A DNA stretch of 23,321 bases, taken from NCBI GenBank assembly GCA_004151065.3, contig NWUY0300021887.1:1-23321 (forward strand), given 5' to 3'. Below are positions 1-9,972 of this stretch, one piece after another. Within the stretch, counting starts at the first letter, position 1; each line of letters starts with the position of its first letter. Under the pieces are notes generated by a model that had not been told where the DNA came from, searched no databases, and saw nothing but the letters and a program-made list of their open reading frames with translations. Both the position numbers and the translations under genes were made by a program. The stretch is from Larix sibirica. Taxonomy: Eukaryota > Streptophyta > Pinopsida > Pinales > Pinaceae.

Positions 1-656
1 CTCTCAGTCTATCCATGAGTCTCAGGGTGGTATGCAGTGCTAAAGTTGAGTCGTGTCCTCATAGATTCCTGGAAGCTTGTCCAAAATATGCCTGTGAATA
101 CTAATCCTCAATCAGATATTATCTTCTTTGGTACCCCATGTAGTCATACTATCTCGTCAGTGAAGACTAGCAATTTTCGGTGCCTGATAAGTATTTTTAA
201 TGGAGATAAAATGCACACTCTATGTGAGAGTGTCAACCACCACAAAAATAGTATCATGTATTTTGCGGGTTAATGGTAATACCACAATAAGGTCCATGGA
301 TATAACCTCCCATTTTGACTCAGGAATGGCATGCGGTTGAAGCAATCCTGTAGGATGTCTATGCTCTGCTTTAACTAACTGGAACTCCATGCACCTAACG
401 ACAAAGTTCCATATGCCTTTATTCATTTTATGACAGAAAAATAATGGGTATAAATACGCATACCTCTTCTTCACTCCTAGATGCACTCTATACACTACTC
501 GGTGAGCTTCTGCCAAGATCAAGTTCCTAAGCTCATCATTCGTTGGCACATAAATACAGTTGTTGTACCTCAACAACCCGTCCTTTTCTAATGAGTAATC
601 CTCATACTTGGGTAATTTCATTTGTTCCTTCTCTATATCATCCTTCACTTCATTGT
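1..656 (-). pseudogene. Outer Ty3/gypsy element: integrase (H2C2 finger and core), decayed
   Basis: This is the integrase part of a Ty3/gypsy polyprotein, which would insert element cDNA into the genome. The frame 648-220 shows a zinc-binding H2C2-like stretch: AEAHRVVYRVHLGVKK, then a cysteine in VVRCMEF. One expected cysteine is missing, since CMEF is followed by QLV instead of a CxxC. The core begins with WEVISMDLIVVLPLT (first catalytic Asp) and FVVVDTLT, followed by an in-frame TAG. The frame is still readable below 220: HGVPKKIISD with a TGA after the second catalytic Asp, then LNFSTAYHPET, and TER with a TAG before it (third catalytic Glu at the window edge). At least three stops make it non-functional. 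It continues from the RNase H segment upstream on the same strand and runs off the window. Confidence 0.88.
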
Positions 657-1310
657 ATCAGGTGTCTCCTTGTTGTATCTCAAGTATATTTTTCCTTGGA
701 TTGGTCTTCATCAGAATCATCAAAAAGATGCGGGGTCTACGACTAAGCGCATCCGCTACTTTATTCAAGGTCCCTTTCACATAGGAAATGTGTAAATCAT
801 ACTCACTCAATTGCTCGTACCATATCCTCTGTCTATCATTCAAATCACTCTGGGTAAAGATCTATTGTAACCCATGATGATCCATGTTAAGTTCAAACTT
901 CCTTCCGACCAGATAATGTCTCCATAAGTGTAACACATGCATTACAATAGTCAATTCCATGTCATGCATTGCGTAGTTTTCCTCATGCAGTCTAAGTCTT
1001 TGGTAAGTGTAAGCAGTCACTCTACCCTCCTACATTAACACACATCCGATCCCTTCCTTTGATGCATCAGTGCATACTAGGAAATCCTACTCCATATCCA
1101 ACACCTTTAGAGTTGGTGTCGTCGTTAGTAATTCATTCAACTTCTCAAATCCTTTGGCACACTTTTCCGTCCATATGAAAGGAAGATCCTTCTTCTGCAA
1201 CTCACTAATCGGTCCCTCAATCCTTGAGAATCCTTCTATGCATATTCTATAATATCCTGCAAGTCCCATGAAAATCTGTACCTCATGTACATTCATAGGT
1301 GCTAGACATT
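657..1310 (-). pseudogene. Outer Ty3/gypsy element: RT connection and RNase H, decayed
   Basis: This is the C-terminal RT connection and RNase H of the same polyprotein as the integrase downstream. The frame 1296-1087 carries FMGLAGYYR, then GFSRIEGPISELQKK and FIWTEKC, the standard segment between RT thumb and RNase H. RNase H follows with FLVCTDASKEG (first catalytic Asp), HEENYAMHDMEL (catalytic Glu), WRHYLVGRKFEL and, at 843-658, SYVKGTLNKVADALSRRP with the last Asp. In-frame TAG codons occur after VLM near 1029 and after GLQ near 870. The upstream end is abrupt at 1310, where a foreign LTR begins. The RT palm and fingers of this element are not found anywhere in the window. Confidence 0.88.
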
Positions 1311-1427
1311 TGTTGTAGATGTGGGGGTTGCATGGTAATCGGTTATATATATTCTAATATTATATGCAAGCAATCAAAAAGATACATATACAATAAAAAA
1401 GATATGGAAGACAAAGCAACAATCCCT

Positions 1428-1433
1428 TTATTA
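1428..1433 (-). terminator. Polyadenylation signal in inner LTR
   Basis: The minus strand reads GAATAATAAAGGG, which contains AATAAA about 75 nt downstream of the LTR TATA box. This is the normal place for the signal that ends the R region. Confidence 0.55.
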
Positions 1434-1506
1434 TTCAACAAGATATGTAGAAGAGATACAAATATCTGAGCAGTCTTTGATTAATATATAGATCGGCTCA
1501 CTAGCC

Positions 1507-1514
1507 TATTTATA
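1507..1514 (-). promoter_or_regulatory. TATA box of inner LTR
   Basis: The minus strand reads TGTATAAATAGGC. The box is about 140 nt from the LTR's U3 start and upstream of the polyadenylation signal, so the transcription start would be near 1480. Confidence 0.7.
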
Positions 1515-1655
1515 CAATTGATAGGAAGTTACATAACTACCTGTCGATTCAACTGACCGACCTAACATGTTACTGGTCAACACAATCCATCGACATACAT
1601 TACAATTAGTCGGATGGAGGACCTAGTTGGCAGGTCGACCTAGGCTCCTCCAACA

Positions 1656-1666
1656 TCTCTCCTACC
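1656..1666 (-). other. Polypurine tract of inner element
   Basis: The minus strand reads GGTAGGAGAGA directly before the LTR's TGTTGG. In LTR retrotransposons this primes plus-strand DNA synthesis. Its position fixes the LTR as a 3' LTR and the element's direction as minus. Confidence 0.75.
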
Positions 1667-4600
1667 AAAAAATATTTCTTTGTCCCAAAGAAATGAGGAG
1701 ATGCCATGTAACTGTGAGTAGTGAATTGTGGTGCTACTACTGTGGTTGACTAGAGCTAGCTGACGCTTGCTATTGGACGTAGACTTCGAAAATGGCCTCG
1801 GCGGATACTAATAGCTGATGCTGGAAGTCCTCCCAGGTGTGTAATGCATTCTGGATGTCGATGGTCAAAGTCGTTAGGATCAACAGGCTTTCCATTTTGT
1901 CTTGCGTGGATTTATCATGAAGATTGATGAAGTCATGGCCAAATAATTTCATTTTTTAATCAGTGGTAGACAAAAGTATATGGAGGTGTGGATGGATATT
2001 TTCATGTTTGGTGAGGCTAACTCGGGCTTGTTTGATCCACTGTTCTTCTTGTTTTTCTAGCTTTTCAAGCTTTCTATTCTCCATTATAATTTGTTCATCG
2101 ACGGTTGCAGTGAGTATTTCGTCGGCATTTTGTCATTGCTGATGAAATGTGTCAAGCAGTTCTTTCATCCTTTGCATTTATCCAAACACTTTTCCGTAGT
2201 AAGTATACCAATTATGCAAGACTTCAGCTACTATGGTGGATTCTTGGGTATACTATGCGAGTAGGCTGTGGGATTCTATGAAAGCCGTGTACTGGTTTGT
2301 CATTAAGATAGATTTTTCTGCGGCCTAAGCTCATCGGTTCTTATCCATTTGATCTCTTAGAGTCGACACGACACTCTCTAGTATGGTGTATGCCTTGTTG
2401 AGCAATTTTTTCATGTTGGAACATGACGGTATCAATATAACCTGTTGTGCTAAGTCCTGGCACTTAGTAAAAAATGTTGTTTGTTCTTCTTGCAGTTTCT
2501 GTAGATGCTCGCGAGTTTCAATTCTTTTGTGTCTCTGCTCTCTGGTGACTGCATCTACAAGAATGTCGAGTCCGTCCTCATTTTCTTCTTGAGGATGATA
2601 CGTAGCAATTGGGCCAAACTGGTCTAAGTGCACAAAGAGTCGACGTTCCTATTGGATGTGTTGGAGATGCTACTGCTGCCTCTGCTTCTGCTGTTATTTC
2701 TGTTTCCTTTACTTTTCTTTCTTCTACTTTCTCTTTCTACTCTCTTGTCCTTTGTCTAGTGGTCTGGTCCTTTCTGCTGGTCGGCAGCTTCTAGTTATTT
2801 TTCTGGTTCTGTCTGTTTGTTGGCGGCTTCTTGTTCTGTGCATTCTTTGTTTTCTATTTCTTGCGTTGCCCTTGCCGCATCAGCTTCTTCTTGTGTTATT
2901 GTGTCGACTTCTACTATGTGCTCTGTCGTTTGTTGTGTTGCTCAATTTCTCAGCGTTCCATTGGTAGGGGTAGGTGATGGCAGATTGGAAGCAACTGGGG
3001 AAGGGGGTGGAGTGGTCAGTAGTGTGGAAGGGGATTCTTCTATCGGGGTTGGTAGAGGTGGGTCGGGGATGCCTGATAGAACCATAATTTATGGGGATAA
3101 AGGGGCTTCATGGACAAAAGGTTCGACTATTTCTTCGATTGGTCTAACTACGGGTGGATTTTGGGTCGGGTTTTCCATAGTTGGGTCGACTGGGAGGGGT
3201 GTAAAGGATGAGGTTTCGTGCACAAAGATGTGACTTGTCGGATCAGTTTATTTTTCCATCCTGGTTTGGGTGTATCCGACAACTTGGGGTTCTAGTATGG
3301 TCGGTGGGGAAGGCTGGTCGGTCATGGGGTCATATAGCGGGGATGAAATAGTCGGGAAATTTGGGTCGGCTACGATCGGTTTCTTAGTAACTACAGTTTG
3401 CTAGTTCGGAAAAAGTGATGGGAGCTGGATGATAAACGTGTTTAAGTCATTCGCATCTTGAATCTTAGCTCTTAATGGTTGAGGTTGTGTTTGTACTAAT
3501 TCAAGGAGAGTAGTTGATGGAGGAAGTGGAGCGGTGATGGAGGCTAGAGGGGTCAGAAGAATTTCTTCTTCCATAACAACGGTTGGTGAAGGTGGTGGTG
3601 GATTATGGGTGAGGTCGACATGGGGTCCGACCATAATATTGGATTTCTTATTGGAACGTTTCGAATCTCGGCTCCTTTCTTCTTTCAGGAATTTCCTAAA
3701 TTTCTCTTCATCGAGGATTTTGTTTTTAGATGCATCTGCTAAAATGTGTGTTGCACTGTCGATGAGTTCCGCGTTATCCTCCTCTATTAGCTCTTGTATA
3801 GTAATATTTTGTTTCCCTTTTACTTGAACTTTATCCTTCCTATTCTATCAGGCTGTGGATATTTCTTCGGCCACTCGTTGGATTTTTTCTTTAGTGAGGG
3901 CATACTTCGGGAGTGGAGTATCGGACTATGTGCTCTCATCGGACTGCTTTGCTATGTTTGGTTGATATTGGTGAGTCATCATTGCAATCCTTAAAGGATT
4001 GATGTCGACAATATGGTCCGATTGGAGTGTGAATTTGTTTAGATGGAGTCGTACTTCATAATTCTCTTCTTTCTCTGCATCCATCAAGGGTTCGACCATT
4101 GTGTGGTCGACTTGTTTTGCCTTTGCTGGTATTTGAAGAATTGTGTTGGACTACCTGTTGAGCTCTCCAAATAACTACTTGAACGAAGGGTAAAAGTCGA
4201 GTTCCTTTGCTACTCCGGCTGCTGCTTCGAGATGCAAAATCGACGTGTGTTCAAGAGCCAACTAAATGTGTGCAATTGGTGGCAAGCTTCATCGGACATT
4301 TTGTGGTAATATCCATCTAGTTGTTTGGACTTTGAGGTTTTGGAACCAGTTCTCCAGCAAGAGCTTGGTTTTTGTTTCTCCCAATCGGAATCCTCCATGG
4401 GTGAAAGAGAGGAAAGTTTCCATCAATGGTCCTTTGTGTGTTGTAAAGTCCCTATCGCCCGTTGGTTGCAAATGTGCCATGGCGATCCAAATGATCAAAG
4501 ACGGGTACCAGATTTTCGACCTATCCTCTTGGCATTTGTAGCATATGTTTCTTATGATTTCAGTGAGGTGGTTGGCCCATTTGTTAACCTTTCCGTGTGA

Positions 4601-5151
4601 TACAATATTTTGGACAACCTCAAGCATGTCCAATTTAAGGTCGGAACCTCGACCAGTGCTAGTTAACGTGATCGACACAATGTAGCATGTTATTTTGTGG
4701 GTGCCAAATATGATTTGGTTGACGACCAAACCTCTAGATTTTTTTCCTGCATGTGTACCTGTGAATTCCTTAACCAAATCAGGATTTGGTCGCAGTGGGA
4801 TGATGTCTCTTTTGTTTGATAACCTAGTTATCTGATTGATTAATTCGCCAGTTATTTCGACAAGTATGTCGAAGTGGAGCTTGTCATTGTGATACCGGTT
4901 CACAATGAATTGCAAAATAATGTATTTTAAGCTGGCGAAACTGTCAATTTGTGGGATTCATCTCGCCATTTGTCGTTTGATTCTTTCCCCCAATCCTAAA
5001 TCTCATTCTAGATTCATCGCCATTGTTGTTCGACCACTTTGGTATTTCTGATGAGTTGTAGTCTGGTTTCTAATGACGAGGTGGATTTTTCTAATTCTTT
5101 GACTTTGGTTGTTGTGGACCTAGTGGTTGTTTGGGGTTTCTTGGGTGCCAT
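1667..5151 (-). pseudogene. ORF3 downstream of pol, copy A, decayed
   Basis: This is a long extra ORF between integrase and the 3' LTR; its function is unknown. The start is set at 5151 because the matching M-x-PKKPQ start recurs in copy B. Next come a short coiled coil (VKELEKSTSSLETRLQL), a globular domain (4915-4289, with LINQITRLSNKRD, LVKEFTG, GLVVNQI, GSDLKLDMLEVV, YPSLIIWIAM and WFQNLK), a proline-rich part (3634-3401, HNPPPPSP) and a strongly charged E/K/Q-rich helical part (about 2910-2330). The C-terminal part is near 1952-1680. Copy A has lost about 50 bp near 4950 relative to B and has several stops and frameshifts. Env-like or accessory ORFs at this place are known in Athila and some other plant lineages. 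The globular part faintly recalls plant transposon-associated domains, but I cannot assign it. Confidence 0.7.
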
Positions 5152-5261
5152 CTCTGGTGCAAATTTCTGAAATTTGGAATTGATCTCTAAAGGTTCAGAT
5201 ATCTCTGTGCTCTGGAGTTCAAGTTCTTGGCAGAATAACAACCAAGAATCCTCGAGTTCGG

Positions 5262-5269
5262 TATTTATA
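5262..5269 (-). promoter_or_regulatory. Candidate internal TATA box before ORF3, copy A
   Basis: The minus strand reads CTACTATAAATACCGAAC, 112 nt upstream of the ORF3 start codon and about 450 nt downstream of the integrase C-terminal motifs. The same octamer is kept in copy B at 7738-7745. It is unrelated in flanks to the LTR TATA box. A separate ORF3 transcript is inferred, not shown. Confidence 0.4.
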
Positions 5270-5399
5270 GTAGGGTCGTTCTACACTAGCGAGCGTGTAT
5301 CAAGTGGCTACATTAATGGCAGGTTTGGTGAAGAATTTAATTTTGAAAGACAAGTTGTCGGTCCTTCTGGTGCCGCATTTTGACTTATTTGTTCTACAT

Positions 5400-6471
5400 G
5401 TCCGGCCTCGTGGTAACTTATCTCTATTATTTCTCCGTTGGTGATGTGTTGGACTACTTCTTTTGATGTGTTGATTCAGTCGGGTAAAGGTCGTCGAGGT
5501 CGAGATCCGATAATTTCTTGTCGACATGTTTCTTCTTGTATGTTCCTCTCATAACTTCGATCATGCTTCAGACTCTATTTGCAGATTTTTGCATGGCCCT
5601 TTTCAGCATTGTCCCTCCAGTATATTGTCATGATTCTATCTGTACCTAACTTGCTCTAAATGATTGCTTAAATTGCTTCTTCTTCAAGGTAGTTAAAATG
5701 TTTTTTTTTTTTTATGCTTTGTATCATTTTAGTTGGGCACCGTTGACAAGCTTCCTAAACGCGCTTCCATGTAATGTCTTTACTTGAAATGATCCGTTGG
5801 AATTGATTTCTTAGACAATATATGGACCCATCCATTCTGTATGCAAATTTTTGGGTTTCCCTTTAACTCGACTGTTGTATAGTAGTGCCAAATCACCAAT
5901 TGATAGATTCTTTCATTTGATGTTTCTATCGTGCCAAGCTTTTTGCTACTGCGTCTGAATTTCTTGGTGATGTATAGCCATCAGTCGATCTTTTCTAGCG
6001 TACATGACATTGATATGTAGTACTTTAGCACTTGTAGGATCTTGTTGTCGAAAGTGCAACGAGATGACTACTTCTTGGCCGTAGACAAGCTTAAATGGGG
6101 TCTGGCCTGTCGATATTTTGTATGTTGTTATGTAATCCCATAGAACTGCAGGTATCTTGTCGTCCCAGACATCCTTTTCGATATTGCACATCTTCGTTAG
6201 ACCTCTACTAAGTGTTTTTTTAAAAGGTTCTACTGCACCAATAGACTACGGATGATATTATGTGCTTATCCAATGTTCAATTAAAAATTCTTTAATGAGG
6301 ATGGAGACTGTTTTACAAACAAAATGTGATCCCTAGTAACTAATCAAAGTGAGCAGGCATCCAAACCTTGTAATGATATTCTCATATATTAACTTAGTAG
6401 CTACTTCACTTGAACTGGTCTTGACAGGTTCTTCCTTTTCCCATTTGGTAACATATTCGACTGCAGTGATA
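5400..6471 (-). pseudogene. Inner element integrase core end and C-terminal tail, copy A
   Basis: This is the C-terminal half of integrase. From the N at 6472 the frame gives ITAVEYVTKW, a core segment RFGCLLTLIS in which the second catalytic Asp is lost and followed by a stop, GSHFVCKTV, and then GAVE with the third catalytic Glu region. At 6191-5946 it reads KISTGQTPFKLVYGQE and LHFRQQDP. Further down come LALLYNSRVKGKPKNLH and EWMGPYIV, the GPY/F module, and KLVNGAQLK near 5730. Beyond that an acidic tail is readable (DLDDLYPTE, THQKK) with a TAG at 5456-5454 where copy B has CAG. There is no chromodomain. A stop in HP-stop-S (6248-6246) is shared with copy B. The piece ends abruptly at an assembly N. 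Confidence 0.83.
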
Positions 6472-6472
6472 N
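6472..6472. other. Assembly join (single N) at repeat breakpoint
   Basis: Integrase copy A stops exactly here, and ORF3 copy B starts immediately after, in the same orientation. Copy B continues the broken integrase codon run at 8983. The N is therefore probably a scaffold or repeat-resolution join. Confidence 0.7.
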
Positions 6473-7628
6473 TTAGATGAATTCACACTTCATAATCCTC
6501 TTCTTTTTCCGCATCCATCAGGGGTTCGACCATTGTGTGGTTGAATATTTTTTCCTATGGTGGTATTTGGAAAAAAAATTTGGATTGTTTGATGAGTTCT
6601 ACAAATATCTGCTCGACTGAAGGGTAAAAGTTGAGTTCTTTTGTTGCTCTAGCTGCTCCTTCGATATGCCAAACTGACATGTGGTCGAGATCCAACTGAA
6701 TGTGTGCAGTCGGTGGTACGATTCGACGGATGTTTTGTCCTACTCTCCATCTAGCTGTCTAAACTTTGAGGTTCTGGAACCAGTTATCTAGCCAAATATT
6801 GGCTGTTGTTGCTCCCAGTCGACTTCCTCCATGAGTAAAGGAACGGAAATTTTCCATCAGTGGTCCTTTTGGTGCTGTGAAATCTTTGTTTCCCATTGGT
6901 CGCAGATGTGCCATGGAGATCCAGATGATCAAGGACGGATACCGAATGTTCGAACCATCCTTCTGGAATTTGTAGCATATGTTTCTTATGATTTTCGCGA
7001 GGTGGTCGACAAAGTTGTATACCTTCCCACGTGATGCGACGTTTTGGACAGCCTCAAGCATGTCTAGTTTAAGCTTGGAATCTCAACCAGTGCTAGTTAA
7101 CGCAGTCGATATAATGTGGTTTGTTATCTTGTGGGTTCCATATATGATTTGGTTGATGACCAACCCTCCGAAATTTTTTCTTGCAGGTGTTCCTGTGAGT
7201 TCCTTGACCAAAGCAGGATTTGGTCGCATTGGAACGATGTCTCTCTTGTTTGATAATCCAGTGATCTGATTAATTAGTGCACCATTTATTTCAACATGTG
7301 TGTCGAAGTAAAACTTGTCATTGTGGTACCGACTCACAATGAATTGCACGATAATGTCTTTCAAACCGACGAAACCGTCCATTAGTGGCACGTTTATGTA
7401 GTTCAGAATTGTGTTGGACCTTAGCTTTTGGGATTCATCTCTCCATCTGCTGTTTGATTCTTTACCCCATTCAAGAATGTCATTCCATATTCTTTTCCAT
7501 TTTTGTTCGACCACCTTGGCGTTTTAGACAAGTTGCAGTCTGGTCTCCAATGGAGAGGTGGCTTTTTCTAGTTCTCTAACTTTGGTGGTTGCGGATCTAG
7601 TCGTTTTTTGAGGTTTCTTGGGTTCCAT
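6473..7628 (-). pseudogene. ORF3, copy B, truncated at an assembly N
   Basis: This is a second copy of the N-terminal half of the unknown ORF3. The start M-E-PKKPQ at 7628-7626 aligns with copy A. A stop falls in the coiled coil (ETRLQLV then TAG), and the frame reopens at 7514 with VEQKWKRIWNDILEWGKESN. The globular domain is better kept than in A: YINVPLMDGFVGLKDIIVQF (missing in A), LINQITGLSNKRD, LVKELTGTPARK, GLVINQIIYGTHKI, then at 7061-6759 MLEAVQNVASRGKV, YPSLIIWISMAHL and WLDNWFQNLKV. It runs into the N at 6472, so its proline-rich and helical C-terminal parts are absent here. By eye most positions match copy A, consistent with two related elements or a duplicated segment. Confidence 0.7.
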
Positions 7629-7737
7629 CTCTGTTACGGGATTCTCAGTTTGGAATTGTTCTCTAAGGGTTCATATGGCTCTAGTCTCTGAATTTCAAGC
7701 TCTAGGAAAAATAACAACCAAGAATCCTTGAGTTCGG

Positions 7738-7745
7738 TATTTATA
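7738..7745 (-). promoter_or_regulatory. Candidate internal TATA box before ORF3, copy B
   Basis: The minus strand reads CCTGTTATAAATACCGAAC, 110 nt before the ORF3 start of copy B. It matches the copy A site in sequence and distance. Confidence 0.4.
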
Positions 7746-7879
7746 ACAGGGTTGTTCTACACGGGCGAGCTCATATCAGGTGGCTACATTGATGGCAGGT
7801 TTGGTGAAGGAGTTAATTTTGAATGATAGGTTGTCGATCCTTCTGGTGCCGCATTTCAACTTCTTTGTTCTACATGTCG

Positions 7880-9484
7880 GGATTCATGGGAAATTCTCTC
7901 TATTCTTTCTCCATCGGAGATATGTTGGACTGCTTCTTTTGATGTGTTGTTTCGGTCGGGTATAGGTCGTCGAAATCGGGAGTCTCTTCCGACATTTTCT
8001 TGTCAACTTTTTCCTTCCGATCTATTCTTCTCATACCGTCGATCATGCTTCAGACTCTGTTGTCTGCACCTTTTTGCATGGCCTTTGTTAGAATTGTCTC
8101 TCCGGTCTCTTGTCATGATGCGATTTCTACCTAATTTTCTTTGAATGATTGCTTACATTGCTTCTTCCTCAAGGTAGTTATAACGTTTTTTTTATTCTTT
8201 ATACCACTTTAGTCGGGCGCCATTGACAAGCTTCTTAAACATGATTCCTTGTAACGTATTTAGTCAAACTGATCCATTGGCATTGATTTCTTCGATAACA
8301 TACGGACCCATCCATTCCCTGTGAAAATTTTTAGGTTTCCATTTTACTTGACTGTTGTATAGTAGTGCCAAATCACCAACTGATAGATTCTTTCACTTGA
8401 TATTTCTATCGTGCCAAGATTTTTGCTGCTGCTTTTGAATTTCCTGGTGGTGTATATCTATCTGTCGGCTTTCTTCGAGCTTCGACAGTTGGGTCAATCG
8501 TTCTTTTCTAGCGTGTTCGACATCGATATGTAGTACTTCAGCAATTGTAGGAGCTTGTTGTCGAAAGTACAAAGGGACAACTGCTTCTTGGCCGTATATA
8601 AGCTTAAATGGGTTATGGCTTGTCGATATTTTGTGTGTTGTTCGGTAAGCCCATAGTACTGTAGGTATCTTGTTGTCCCATTCATCCTTGTTGACATTTT
8701 ACCTCTTTGTTAGACCTCTAGTGAGTGTTTTGTTAAAATATTCTACTGCGCCATTAGACTACGGATGATACAATGTGCTTATCCGGTGCTCAATTAGAAA
8801 TTCTTTCATAAGGATGGAGACTGTTTTACTAACAAAGTGTGATCCCTGGTCATTAATAAAAGTAAGAAAACATCCGAACCTTGTGGTTATTTTCTCATAT
8901 ATAAAATTGGTAGCTACTTCACTCGAACAGGCAACGACAGGTTCTGCCTCTGCCCATTTGGTAACATATTCGACTGCAGTGATAATGTATCTTTCTCCTA
9001 TTTGTCTTCCAAGTATCGGGAATGGTCCAATGAAATCTATCTCCCATATTTCAAATGTTAATATTGGGTTTACAGGTACAAGGGGAATTTCTGTACTTGG
9101 CAGAGGTCGGCCCATCCACTGACATCTGTCATATTTGCCTACAAATTCTCAACAATCTTTATGTATTGTCAGTCACCATAATCCAGATTGCAGGATTTTT
9201 CTTGTCGTTATGTCGATCTGGAAAATACCTCCCGCCGGTCCATAATGTTCCTCAGTGAGTATGCTTTGTCTTTCACGGTCAAGATCACAACATCGTAATA
9301 CGTCATCAAGTCCAAGTTGATAAAGGAACCCATTAATTATAGTGTATGACGTAGCCTTCATTGCTAATATCTTCTTTTTCTTCTCTAGAATTCCTTCTGG
9401 TGCTTGTCTGTATTCTAAGAATTGTGCAATTTCTGCTAACTCTGATGGGACAAATTCGATTCTGAATAGATGAGTGCTAGGCAA
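7880..9484 (-). pseudogene. Inner element integrase with C-terminal tail, copy B
   Basis: This is a nearly full-length but broken integrase. The 9484-9173 frame holds the zinc-finger region (EEHYGPAGGIFQIDITTRKIL); the second His is replaced, and further on one finger Cys is lost (EFVGKYDRCQ). The core frame 9115-8759 has IWEIDFIGPF (first Asp), AVEYVTKWAEAEPV, TFINDQGSHFV (second Asp) and GAVEYFNKTL (Glu, near 8735). A TAG lies at 8761-8759 just before it. The GPY/F part near 8400-8200 reads LLYNS, KGKPKN and EWMGPYV in a frame shifted from the longest open frame. The acidic tail (DFDDLYPTE, THQKKQSN) extends to about 7900. It lacks a chromodomain. It is followed by the internal TATA box and ORF3 copy B. 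Confidence 0.85.
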
Positions 9485-9972
9485 TTCATCCTCATTACTG
9501 TCGGTTCTTCTCCTATGTCTAATCTCGACAGATGATTGGGTACGACATTTGCTTTACTTGGTCGAACTATGACTTCAAATTCAAATTCCTGGAATAACAA
9601 CAACCAACTACAGAGTCTTTCGTGGTGTAACGCTTTATTGACCAAATATTTGAGTGCTTGATGATCTATGAAAAACATAAAGGGGTTAGATAATAAATAG
9701 TGTCGGTACTTCTGTAATGCAAATACCATACCCAGCGCTTCTCTTTCTATCATTGAATAGTTCCTTTCATCTTTATTCAATTTCTTGTTGCTGAATGCAT
9801 TGGAATAGTCAATGTTGTCATCTTGTGGTTGTGTTAGAATTGCAGCAACTGCTATTCCTGAACCGTCTATATGCACGAGGAATTTCTTCAACCAGTTCAG
9901 AAATATTTGTATGGGTGCTTTGACTAACTTCTGTTTTAAATTGTTGGATGATTTATTGCACTCGTTGGTCCA
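9485..9972 (-). pseudogene. Inner element RNase H, copy B
   Basis: This is the Ty3-type RNase H that would degrade the RNA template during reverse transcription. From the RT side the segment reads LVKAPIQIFLNW, then shifts frame into FLVHIDGSGIAVAAIL (first catalytic Asp). DERNYSMIEREALGMVFALQ carries the Glu, then KYRHYLLSNPFMFFIDHQALKYLV carries the second Asp. The end reads NVVPNHLSRLD, where the usual Asp of the ADHLSR motif is Asn, so a catalytic residue is lost. The open frame is 9891-9436, with a frameshift into integrase near 9484 and a stop near 9950. It sits between RT and integrase, the Ty3/gypsy order. Confidence 0.88.

Larger units (their letters stand above)
1311..1655 (-). repeat. 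3' LTR of inner Ty3/gypsy element
   Basis: On the minus strand this 345-bp block starts TGTTGGAGGAGCC and ends CCACATCTACAACA, so it has the TG...CA ends and a TGTTG/CAACA inverted terminus. Immediately upstream on the element strand is a purine tract (1656-1666), as expected for a 3' LTR. Inside are a TATA box and an AATAAA signal in the right order and spacing for U3-R-U5. On its other side it abuts coding sequence of a different element at 1310, so it marks the 3' edge of an insertion. No second copy of this LTR is found in the window, so the element is incomplete here. Confidence 0.85.

Noticed and set aside
2383-3233. Plus-strand Ser/Cys-rich ORFs at 2383-2592, 2656-2967 and 2817-3233
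   Set aside because: They are antisense to the charged, Glu/Lys/Gln-rich tail of ORF3 copy A; the low stop density comes from codon bias on the other strand.
4266-4600. Plus-strand ORFs of 91 codons
   Set aside because: Antisense shadows of the ORF3 globular domain; the minus frame has a homologous second copy at 7061-6759.
5300-5527. Minus-strand Arg/Thr-rich ORF of 75 codons
   Set aside because: The frame shared with copy B (acidic DDLYPTE tail) is a different one, so this is a shadow.
5262-5600. Idea that the TATA region before ORF3 is itself an LTR and ORF3 is a gag
   Set aside because: No TG...CA ends or PBS found there, upstream sequence still codes the integrase tail, and the only LTR seen (1311-1655) has a different sequence.
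8494-8697. Minus-strand ORF of 67 codons
   Set aside because: Wrong frame of the integrase C-terminal part; the true frame is seen by alignment with copy A (6191-5946).
8775-9122. Plus-strand ORF of 115 codons
   Set aside because: Exact antisense of the integrase core, which has recognisable catalytic motifs on the minus strand.
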